DNA from: Bacteroidota bacterium
GTDB lineage: Bacteria; Zhuqueibacterota; Zhuqueibacteria; Zhuqueibacterales; Geothermadaptataceae
Assembly: GCA_011375275.1 (NCBI GenBank)
Contig: DRLW01000143.1
Coordinates: 1 to 19,344 of the forward strand
Length of the DNA stretch: 19,344 bases
Direction: 5' to 3'
The position numbers and the translations under genes are program-made. This document shows, in pieces, positions 6,831-13,638 of this stretch. The number at the start of each line of letters is the position of its first letter. The first letter of the stretch is position 1. Under the pieces are notes generated by a model that worked only from the letters and a program-made list of their open reading frames with translations, did no database searches and had not been told where the DNA came from.

Positions 6831-8834
6831 ATGGGTAATCACCGTCTTTCGAACCTGCAAAGCGCGATCTATCTGTCCGGATATACGCGCGACAGCTTTA
6901 CGACTTTTGACAAAAAACTCGACCGCGAACGCCGCAATAAGGTGATTCTGCTCGTCGATGATGATCTGGATATGGTCGAGATCGGCAAAAAGATCATCGA
7001 AACAGCCGGTTATCGTTTCATCTCTGCCAGCAACGGGCCGGAGGCTCTCGAACGCTTGCTGGAAAAGAAACCACACCTGATGCTGCTGGACTGGATGCTG
7101 CCGGGGAAAAGCGGTTATGAGGTGTTGCAGGAACTGGCCACGAACGAGAAGTACGAGTCGGTGCGCAGCGTGCCGGTGATCATGCTGACAGCCAAGACCG
7201 AGTTCCAGGTTGATCGCAGAGAGCTTTTCGAGATGGGGTTGAGCGCTTTTCTGGTCAAACCTTTCGGCGGCCGCGAGCTGATCAACGTTATCGACAATGT
7301 TTTTATTCTCGACCAGTTGAAGAAGCGCAACATCGAGCTGGAAAAGAAAATACGCAAGGCAGAGTACAAATATCAGGACCTGATCGAAAACGCCAGTGAC
7401 CTGATCTTCACCATCAACCGCGATGCGCGTTTTCTCTTCATCAACAAACGGCTTGCTGCGTTGACGGACTACACCAAAGATAACTGGCTGAGCAAGCCGA
7501 TTACGGATTTGATCGTTGAGGAAGATAAGCCGGTTATGCTGCGGGAATTCAAAAAGACGCTGGATGGCAAATCGACCATTTTCGAGATGCGTATCCGCAC
7601 AAAGCACGGTAAAATCAAATATCTGTCCACGAACCTGAACCCGATCAAAGATAACGGCAGAGTCATTGGCGGAGTTGGTATCTCCAGGGATGTGACGCAG
7701 CAGAAACAGCTCGAGCAGCAGATCCGTGAGCTGAAAAATTTCAATGAGAGCATCATTCAGAGCATGGGCTCCGGCCTGATGACGATCGATCAGGAATACG
7801 AGATCACCTCGTTCAACAATGGGGCAGAAGAGATTCTCGGTTTTACTTCAGACCAGGTTCTCGGCAAACGACTCGATGAGGTGTTCAGCCCGGAAGAGAC
7901 GCGGCTGCTGAAGCTGGCTCTGGAGAATCCCGACAGTTCACAGAATCACATGCGCCGGGAAATGGAGTTGCACACCTCGGAAAACCGCAAGATTTACATC
8001 GGCTTCCGAGTTGGCCCGCGCATCGACAACACCGGCAAGCAAGTCGGTTCGATCATCTCCTTCCGCGACATCACGGAAATCAAGCAGATGCAGGCAGAGG
8101 TGATCCGCATGGACCGGCTGGCCTCCCTTGGGGTGCTGGCATCGGGAATTGCGCATGAAATCCGCAACCCGCTGGCTGGCATCAAAACCGTTGCCCAGAC
8201 CCTGGAAGAGGAAATCGAGCCGGGGGATAACAAACGCGAGTATCTTGCCCGCATCGTCCGCCAGGTGAACCGGCTGGACGAGCTGCTGCGCGCTTTCTTC
8301 TCCTATGCCCGGCCCAAGCCGCCGGTGCGTAAATTTTACCCCTTGTCTGATATTGTCAACGAGGTGACCGCGCTGATCCGCCAGCGCATGGAGAAGAGCA
8401 ATATTCGCCTGGTCGAAAATTATGCCCGCGGCCTGCCCCTCATCTATGTCGATTACCACCAGATTCAACAGGTTCTCTTCAATCTGTTTCTCAACGCGAT
8501 CGATGCCATGGACGAGGGCGGGGAGCTCAAGATCACCGCTGACACGGTCTCGACGACGATCAACCGGCATGACCGCCGCGGACAACGTTTCCCGGTACCT
8601 GCACATGCCATGCAGTATGCCCGTGTCGCCATCTCTGATACGGGTTCGGGCATATCTGCTGAAGATTTACAACAGATTTATGACCCCTTTTTCACCACCA
8701 AGCCGCACGGCTCCGGCCTGGGCCTGTCCATCGTGTACCGCATCATCGAGGAGCACCGCGGCGATATTCGCGTATCCAGTACCAAAGGGGTCGGAACCAC
8801 GTTTACCTTATTGCTACCGACGGAGGATAAATAG
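6831..8834 (+). CDS. soluble hybrid histidine kinase, REC-PAS-PAS-HisKA-HATPase (NtrB/AtoS-like core)
   Basis: Cytosolic kinase of 667 residues with its receiver domain at the N-terminus. After a 35-residue leader comes REC (about 37-155: VILLVDDD pocket, phosphoacceptor Asp87 in LLDWMLPG, Lys143 in LVKPFGG), then a coiled linker (155-178). PAS1 covers about 178-290 (ends GVGISRDVTQQKQLE) and PAS2 about 295-415 (ends SFRDITEIKQMQ). The kinase core has His442 in SGIAHEIRNPLAG, the H-box of NtrB/AtoS-type partners of sigma-54 activators. N-box NLFLNAIDAMDEGG, SDTGSGIS and GSGLGLSI are intact. No transmembrane segment is seen. The stop codon lies one base before the NtrC-type activator gene, so the two are almost certainly co-translated partners. 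The N-terminal REC would let another kinase modulate this one. Its ribosome binding site is weak (GAGAAAG). Confidence 0.94.
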   Translation: MGNHRLSNLQSAIYLSGYTRDSFTTFDKKLDRERRNKVILLVDDDLDMVEIGKKIIETAGYRFISASNGPEALERLLEKKPHLMLLDWMLPGKSGYEVLQELATNEKYESVRSVPVIMLTAKTEFQVDRRELFEMGLSAFLVKPFGGRELINVIDNVFILDQLKKRNIELEKKIRKAEYKYQDLIENASDLIFTINRDARFLFINKRLAALTDYTKDNWLSKPITDLIVEEDKPVMLREFKKTLDGKSTIFEMRIRTKHGKIKYLSTNLNPIKDNGRVIGGVGISRDVTQQKQLEQQIRELKNFNESIIQSMGSGLMTIDQEYEITSFNNGAEEILGFTSDQVLGKRLDEVFSPEETRLLKLALENPDSSQNHMRREMELHTSENRKIYIGFRVGPRIDNTGKQVGSIISFRDITEIKQMQAEVIRMDRLASLGVLASGIAHEIRNPLAGIKTVAQTLEEEIEPGDNKREYLARIVRQVNRLDELLRAFFSYARPKPPVRKFYPLSDIVNEVTALIRQRMEKSNIRLVENYARGLPLIYVDYHQIQQVLFNLFLNAIDAMDEGGELKITADTVSTTINRHDRRGQRFPVPAHAMQYARVAISDTGSGISAEDLQQIYDPFFTTKPHGSGLGLSIVYRIIEEHRGDIRVSSTKGVGTTFTLLLPTEDK

Positions 8835-8835
8835 G

Positions 8836-10221
8836 ATGGCCAAGGCTAATCTCTTGATCGTTGAGGACAACGATGCCCTGTGTGAAACCCTTGCGGATGT
8901 TTTTCGCAAGGTGGATTATAAAGTGCGCACTGCCTACAATACCACTGATGCCAAGGATATTCTGCGCAAAGACCTCATCGATCTCGTCCTGCTCGATCTC
9001 AAGCTGCCTGACGGCAGCGGCCTGACCGTGCTGGATACCATTAAAGAAGTCGATCCGGATATACTGGCGATCATGATCACCGCGAATACCAACGCTCAGC
9101 CGGCAGTCGATGCCATGAAAATGGGCGCCTATGATTATCTGATGAAACCCTTTGAGCTGGATGAGGTCAAGATCGTGGTGGATAAGGCCTGGGAAACCCA
9201 GCGCCTGAAGCGGGAAGTTTCGCGGTTGCGGCGCCAGCACCGGGAGATCACGCCGGACCTGGAAATGTATGGCAAAAGTCCGGTGATGGAGGATGTCAAA
9301 CGGTTGATCAAGATCGTGGCGGCGACGCCCAAGACCTCGGTGCTGATCGAGGGGGAAAGCGGAACCGGCAAGGAGCTGGTGGCCAATGCCATACACAACC
9401 TCAGCGCCCGGGCTGACAAGCCGCTGGTCAAGCTCAACTGCGCGGCCATTCCCGATAATCTGCTCGAATCCGAACTTTTCGGCCATGAAAAAGGCGCCTT
9501 CACCGATGCCAAGCAGATGAAAAAGGGGTTGTTCGAAATGGCCAACCAGGGGACGATTTTTCTCGATGAGATTTCCAGCATGCGCCTCGCACTGCAGCCT
9601 AAAATTCTGCGCGTTCTCGAGACACAAACGTTCCGGCGAATCGGCGGCATGTCTGATATCCAGATCGACGTGCGCGTGATCGCCGCGAGCAACAAGAACC
9701 TTGAGGAAATGGTCAAAGAAGGCGAGTTTCGCGATGATCTGCTCTATCGCCTCAAGGTCATGGTCATCGAACTGCCCCCCCTGCGCGAGCGCCGGGAGGA
9801 TATCATCCCGCTGGCTTATCTCTTTCTCGAACGCAACAATGTCGAGTTCAACAAAAGCATACAGGGCGTGTCGGATACGGCGCAGGAGCTGTTGCTCAGC
9901 TATCGCTGGCCCGGCAATATCCGCGAGCTCAAAAACGTGATGGAGCGGGCTGTCATTCTCTGTTCGGATACGCACATCAAACCTGAGCATCTGCCGGGCG
10001 AGCTGCGCCACCAGGAGGGTGTCAGCGTATCGGCGCCTGCCCTGGAAACCGATACGGTTTACAGCAACGGCACCATCCGTTCCCTGGCAGAAATGGAAAA
10101 ACTGCACATCGAAGCGACGCTGAAAAAATGCAATGGGAACAAGTCTCGCACAGCGCGCGAACTGGGCATTTCCCGCTCGACGTTGCGCGAAAAGATGAAG
10201 CTGTACCAGATCACCATCTGA
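8836..10221 (+). CDS. NtrC/AtoC-family sigma-54-dependent response regulator
   Basis: DNA-binding transcription activator that remodels sigma-54 RNA polymerase by ATP hydrolysis. The 461-residue product has REC (1-120; Asp54 phosphoacceptor in VLLDLKLPD, Lys104 in LMKPF), an AAA+ domain (about 143-385) and a Fis-type helix-turn-helix (about 425-455, KSRTARELGISRSTL). Walker A is GESGTGKE (173-180) and Walker B TIFLDEI (Asp244-Glu245). LYRL and RWPGNIREL are present. The sigma-54-contacting loop reads GAFTDA (220-225) instead of GAFTGA. ATG 8836 is used: GGAGG (8822-8826) lies 9 nt upstream and the kinase stop ends at 8834, while a longer frame would overlap the kinase gene by over 400 nt. Candidate targets within the window are the sigma-54-type promoters at 1739-1754 and 10484-10499. 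Confidence 0.96.
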   Translation: MAKANLLIVEDNDALCETLADVFRKVDYKVRTAYNTTDAKDILRKDLIDLVLLDLKLPDGSGLTVLDTIKEVDPDILAIMITANTNAQPAVDAMKMGAYDYLMKPFELDEVKIVVDKAWETQRLKREVSRLRRQHREITPDLEMYGKSPVMEDVKRLIKIVAATPKTSVLIEGESGTGKELVANAIHNLSARADKPLVKLNCAAIPDNLLESELFGHEKGAFTDAKQMKKGLFEMANQGTIFLDEISSMRLALQPKILRVLETQTFRRIGGMSDIQIDVRVIAASNKNLEEMVKEGEFRDDLLYRLKVMVIELPPLRERREDIIPLAYLFLERNNVEFNKSIQGVSDTAQELLLSYRWPGNIRELKNVMERAVILCSDTHIKPEHLPGELRHQEGVSVSAPALETDTVYSNGTIRSLAEMEKLHIEATLKKCNGNKSRTARELGISRSTLREKMKLYQITI

Positions 10222-10539
10222 GGAGCGGCTGATTCCGGCCATTGAGATGGACCCTGCATGGGATGCGCATTCTGTTCGGCTCCCGGTGGTCAATTATTGG
10301 CCATCGGGGGAAATTTTTACTCATTTCCTGCGCCTGATACTTTGCCTTTGGCAAAAGTAACCTGTCTGTAACAACTTTCTCGCTATTCCTTCCTGTCTTA
10401 ACTCCATAAAAAACAGAAGAAAAAAATCTATTTTCCATTGCCGAGGGCCAACACATACCCTGCAGGCTTCCGAACAGGCAGTATGGCATATCCTTTGCTT
10501 TTAAGCCGCTGTCGATCCGGAAAAAGCTATGGAGAATGG
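10222..10539 (+). other. intergenic region holding a sigma-54-type promoter and a possible activator site
   Basis: About 318 nt. The promoter at 10484-10499 is listed separately. TTTGCC (10341-10346) and GGCAAA (10350-10355) form a 6+6 inverted repeat with a 3-nt spacer about 130 nt before the -24 box, a typical distance for an enhancer-type site of an NtrC-family dimer. The middle part (10370-10440) is A/T-rich. No gene and no T-tailed terminator was recognised after the activator gene. Confidence 0.45.
10484..10499 (+). promoter_or_regulatory. candidate sigma-54 (RpoN) promoter
   Basis: TGGCATATCCTTTGCT matches TGGCAC-N5-TTGCW at every consensus base except T for C at position six. GG is at 10485-10486 and GC at 10497-10498, ten bases apart. 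Transcription would begin near 10510, about 30 nt before ATG 10540, and the ribosome site GGAG (10531-10534) is retained. It rules out the longer frame from 10438 as the real start. Confidence 0.7.
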
Positions 10540-11217
10540 ATGAATTCGGAAAAAAAATCAATCCTCGTTGTCGATGATGAAGAAGATTTGACGTGGAGTA
10601 TTTCACGAAATCTGAAAAAAGTCGATAACCTACTTGATGTTCATTGTGTCAATACCGGCGATGCGGCCCTTGTGTTCGCGGAATCGCATCCCGTGGATCT
10701 TCTGATCACGGATGTTCGCATGCCCGGTACGGATGGCCTGCAGCTCGCCCGTCTCGTACGCGGCATGCAGCCGGATGTGAAGGTTATCGTTATGACGGCT
10801 TATGGTTCGGATGTGCTCGAGGAAGCGGTCAATGAACTCGGTTCTCCGTATTATATCGAGAAGCCTTTTGAGCTCAGATACCTGCGCAAGCTGGTTTTTG
10901 AAGCGCTTGAGCCTTCTGCGGAGGAAATGAATGACTGCTTTGCCGGCGAGCGGATCAAGGAAGTGATCGCGACGAACTGTCTTTCCAATGCCACCTCCTT
11001 GTTAACCCTTCAGAGCGGCCCAAGCCGCGGAGCGATCTATTTTCAGGAGGGTGAGATCGTTCATGCTGAGTGCGATGACCTGGAAGGCGAACGCGCTTTG
11101 TACAATATTCTCGACTGGAAAAAAGCCAACTTTCACGTGCGTTCCAACCTGATCGCCAGCAAGCGAACCATCAGGCGAAACTGGCAGGTCTTGTTGAATG
11201 CAACGATGATCGACTGA
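10540..11217 (+). CDS. response regulator with C-terminal DUF4388 (PATAN) domain
   Basis: Two-domain protein of 225 residues. Residues 6-120 are a receiver: ILVVDDEED pocket, phosphoacceptor Asp58 in LITDVRMPG, switch Thr86 in VIVMTAYG and Lys108 in YIEKPFE. Residues about 127-220 match the DUF4388/PATAN pattern (SLLTLQSG ... GAIYFQEGEIVHAECDD ... GERALYNILDW), a small domain found in bacterial signalling proteins and thought to mediate protein contacts. No DNA-binding or enzymatic domain is present. ATG 10540 follows GGAG with 5 nt spacing and sits about 30 nt behind the sigma-54-type promoter. Neighbours are the sigma-54 activator upstream and orphan ParA downstream. Such REC-PATAN proteins occur in polar and gliding motility systems (PatA in cyanobacteria), so a positioning role is possible but unproven. 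Confidence 0.88.
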   Translation: MNSEKKSILVVDDEEDLTWSISRNLKKVDNLLDVHCVNTGDAALVFAESHPVDLLITDVRMPGTDGLQLARLVRGMQPDVKVIVMTAYGSDVLEEAVNELGSPYYIEKPFELRYLRKLVFEALEPSAEEMNDCFAGERIKEVIATNCLSNATSLLTLQSGPSRGAIYFQEGEIVHAECDDLEGERALYNILDWKKANFHVRSNLIASKRTIRRNWQVLLNATMID

Positions 11218-11574
11218 GGGAACGCCCCGTTATTCTGCTGGACGCAGGCTCACAGCCCGTCCGGCACAAACCGGTCGAGCCGCTTCACTCAGCACGGTTG
11301 CATCTTAGCAACAAGACCGCCTGACAACAGCACGTGCCAGAGTCTGGGAAATTCCGGCACTGCGCTGCACCTGGCCGGAAAGACAGATGTCGGTATCCGG
11401 GGCAGGCCCGGTTGGCTGAGTGAACTGGATACCCGGATGACTCGCGTTGTAACCCGTTAATAAAACACGAGTTGGGTCAGCGTTTCTTCAGAAGATATGA
11501 ATTTTTCACCGTATAACAAAAACATCTGATTTACGGACCAAAAAGGACTTTGCAACCGCAGGAGATGAGACAGA
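11218..11574 (+). other. intergenic region before parA-like gene
   Basis: About 357 nt. The first two thirds are GC-rich and look non-coding in all frames; the last 110 nt are A/T-rich and probably contain the parA-like promoter, though no box pair with correct spacing is convincing. A sigma-54-like CGGCAC...CTGCA near 11355 has one base too few between GG and GC. No parS-like 16-bp palindrome was recognised. Confidence 0.4.
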
Positions 11575-12384
11575 ATGGGTGAGATAATTGCCATTGCCAG
11601 CCAAAAAGGAGGCGTTGGTAAAACGACGACATCGGTGAATCTGAGTGCGAGTTTTGCCCAGCTTGGTTATAAGACCCTGCTGATCGATATGGACCCGCAG
11701 GGGAGTGTCGCGACCAGTTTCGGCTACGGTCGCTACGATATCCGCAACGGTGTGTTGGAGATGTTTACCAAGGATGTCCCGGTACAGGAGTGTATTCATC
11801 CCACGGAAATGGACCTGTTCCATTTCATCCCTTCCAATGTCTGGTCGGATGAGGTTGATAAGCGTTCGCTCATGGGAGCGGCTGCTGAGTTCAAGCTGAA
11901 AAATGCCCTCGCGCCGATCAAAAATCTCTATGATTATATTTTGATCGATTGCCCGCCATCTCTTGGCAACCTGACATTTAATGCGCTGATCGCAGCCGAT
12001 TCTCTGATCGTGCCGATCCAGTGTGAGTATTATGCACTCAAGGCGCTCGGCCGCTTCCTGAAGATGACCCGTTCGCTGAAGACGGAGTATAATCCTGATC
12101 TGCGCTATCGCGGTTTTCTGCTGACCATGGTGGACACGCGCAATAACTTGTCCAAGCGGGTGATCAACAAAGTACGTTATACGCTGCAGGGTCTGGTTTT
12201 CGACACCATGATCCCGCGTAATATCCGGCTTGCTGAGGTGCCCTATTATGGCAAACCGGCAGTGATGATCGATAAAAACAGCAAAGGGGCGCAGAGTTAT
12301 CTCGCCCTTGCCAGAGAGATACTCGAGCAGGACGCTCGACAGGACGATACTTCGAAGCCGAACACGGAATCGGCTGCCGCCTGA
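11575..12384 (+). CDS. ParA/Soj-family ATPase (orphan)
   Basis: Deviant Walker-A ATPase of the ParA/MinD family (269 residues) that forms ATP-dependent dimers and positions cargo on the nucleoid or at poles. The P-loop KGGVGKTT at 11-18 contains the signature Lys11 and Lys16. TLLIDMDPQGS gives the A' motif with Asp40, and DYILIDCPPSLG the Walker-B region. The C-terminal part (RGFLLTMVD ... VFDTMIPRNIRLAEVP) is Soj-like. There is no long N-terminal DNA-binding helix-turn-helix as in plasmid P1-type ParA. ATG 11575 follows AGGAG (11560-11564). No parB lies next to it and the downstream gene is a response regulator, so cargo positioning (chemotaxis arrays, pili, polarity hubs) is as likely as chromosome segregation. 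The tail beyond about residue 255 is polar. A 29-nt gap to the next gene suggests one operon. Confidence 0.93.
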   Translation: MGEIIAIASQKGGVGKTTTSVNLSASFAQLGYKTLLIDMDPQGSVATSFGYGRYDIRNGVLEMFTKDVPVQECIHPTEMDLFHFIPSNVWSDEVDKRSLMGAAAEFKLKNALAPIKNLYDYILIDCPPSLGNLTFNALIAADSLIVPIQCEYYALKALGRFLKMTRSLKTEYNPDLRYRGFLLTMVDTRNNLSKRVINKVRYTLQGLVFDTMIPRNIRLAEVPYYGKPAVMIDKNSKGAQSYLALAREILEQDARQDDTSKPNTESAAA

Positions 12385-12413
12385 ACCGGACCACCACCTG
12401 AGAGGAGTATGCC

Positions 12414-12830
12414 GTGCACAGGATTTTGATCGTAGAGGATGACGATAACGCTCGCAGAGGACTGAAGGAGTTGCTTACCAGTGAAGGCTATGTTGTGGCG
12501 GCAGTGGAAGACGGTGTGGCGGCACGGGCGCAGTTGCAAAAACAACATTTCGATATCCTGCTGTGCGATTATTGCCTGCCGGGAGAGAACGGGGTTGAAC
12601 TGTGCAGCCGTTTCCTGCGCACGCACCCGGATATGGCTGTTTACCTGATCACGGCGTACAGCAATCCGGAAATCTCACGTGAGGCGCTGGCGTGCGGCGT
12701 CAGGCGGGTGTTCAAAAAACCGATTATCCTCGATGCCCTTTTTGACGAGTTAGAGGCTGTTGCCCGGCGCATTCAAACACACACACGGCAGAAAGAGACC
12801 ATACATCAGGGACAATACATCAATTGTTGA
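12414..12830 (+). CDS. single-domain response regulator (CheY-like)
   Basis: Stand-alone receiver of 138 residues. ILIVEDDD provides the acidic pocket, Asp52 in LLCDYCLPG is the phosphoacceptor, Thr70 in YLITAYS the switch residue and Lys102 in FKKPI the conserved lysine. A short polar tail of about 20 residues follows. GTG 12414 is preceded by GAGGAG (12402-12407) at 6 nt; an ATG at 12409 is out of frame and stops within a few codons. It lies 29 nt after the ParA gene and its stop is 10 nt before the transglycosylase start, so the three are very probably one transcript. With no output domain it should act by binding a partner, with ParA or a pseudo-Hpt scaffold the natural candidates by context. 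Confidence 0.9.
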   Translation: MHRILIVEDDDNARRGLKELLTSEGYVVAAVEDGVAARAQLQKQHFDILLCDYCLPGENGVELCSRFLRTHPDMAVYLITAYSNPEISREALACGVRRVFKKPIILDALFDELEAVARRIQTHTRQKETIHQGQYINC

Positions 12831-12840
12831 GGAGTCAGGA

Positions 12841-13533
12841 ATGGCAGTCAGGTTCAGAACAGGAGGGCGAGGGAAAATCATGGTGCTGGTCAGCATAATT
12901 TTTGTCACCTCGCTGACACTGGCCAGTTTTTCTTTCAGATATTACAGCATCGATCGTTCCGATGATCGCATCGATGCCCTGGAAAACTCTCTGCTGCAGC
13001 TCAAATCGGCGATGAATGTCGATAGCGTGCGCCAGTTTTATATCCAGAAAGTGATCAAGCTCATCGACCGGTACAATAAATCTCTCTCCACAGATATGAA
13101 GTATCGCATCGCCAATGAAATATACGAGATGAGCATCCGCTATGAGAATCTCGATGTCGAACTCATCAGTGCCACGATCACGCACGAGTCGGCTTTCACA
13201 TGGCAGACCGACATCGTCTCACGTGCCGGAGCGATGGGATTGATGCAGATTATGCCGGCGACAGGTGTTTTTCTCGCCCGCGCCGAAGGTATCGACTGGA
13301 CCAGTCCCAAGGACATTCTGCACAATCCGATCTATAATATCCGTCTCGGATGCCGCTACCTCAGCACCCTCGTCAACCTGTATGGGGTCGATGGCGGGCT
13401 GGCGGCATACAATGGCGGCGAGCGCAGAGCCGCGTTGTGGCTGAAAAAAGGCAAGGACGACAAGGTGCTCTGGGAAGAAACCAGAGGCTACGTTCCGGCA
13501 ATTCTGAAACTTTACAAAGAATATTCTTACTGA
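12841..13533 (+). CDS. membrane-anchored lytic transglycosylase (SLT family 1)
   Basis: Peptidoglycan lytic transglycosylase that cleaves the MurNAc-GlcNAc bond with formation of 1,6-anhydro-MurNAc in the periplasm. The 230-residue protein begins with a basic stretch and one hydrophobic segment (about 13-32, IMVLVSIIFVTSLTLASF), an uncleaved signal anchor or signal peptide without a lipobox Cys. A coiled segment (about 40-60) precedes the SLT domain (about 85-225). Glu116 in THESAF is the catalytic acid/base; GAMGLMQIMPAT, NPIYNIRLGCRYL and LAAYNGG are the other SLT motifs. ATG 12841 has TGAGGAG (12828-12834) 6 nt upstream, overlapping the stop of the response regulator. Small SLT enzymes of this size often open the wall for envelope-spanning machines. 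Its place in a ParA/receiver operon suggests such a role, but housekeeping turnover cannot be excluded. Confidence 0.93.
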   Translation: MAVRFRTGGRGKIMVLVSIIFVTSLTLASFSFRYYSIDRSDDRIDALENSLLQLKSAMNVDSVRQFYIQKVIKLIDRYNKSLSTDMKYRIANEIYEMSIRYENLDVELISATITHESAFTWQTDIVSRAGAMGLMQIMPATGVFLARAEGIDWTSPKDILHNPIYNIRLGCRYLSTLVNLYGVDGGLAAYNGGERRAALWLKKGKDDKVLWEETRGYVPAILKLYKEYSY

Positions 13534-13638
13534 GACCGACTTTCGCGCCCGGACCCTGCCGTGTTCCGGGCCTGTGGATTTTCCACCACAACCTTCCCGC
13601 TGCGCTCGCTATCAGGATAAACAACTCGAGGACGCTTC

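Noticed and set aside
8422..8835. Longer N-terminus for the sigma-54 activator
   Set aside because: It would overlap the kinase gene by over 400 nt; the REC domain starts at ATG 8836 with a good ribosome site.
10438..10539. Longer N-terminus for the REC-DUF4388 protein
   Set aside because: The region holds a sigma-54-type promoter and the REC domain begins just after ATG 10540.
11353..11369. Sigma-54-like motif before the parA-like gene
   Set aside because: Spacing between GG and GC is nine, not ten, and it lies more than 200 nt from the start codon.
11472..11500. Sigma-70 promoter TTGGGT/TATGAA for the parA-like gene
   Set aside because: Only three and four of six bases match; not better than chance in an A/T-rich stretch.
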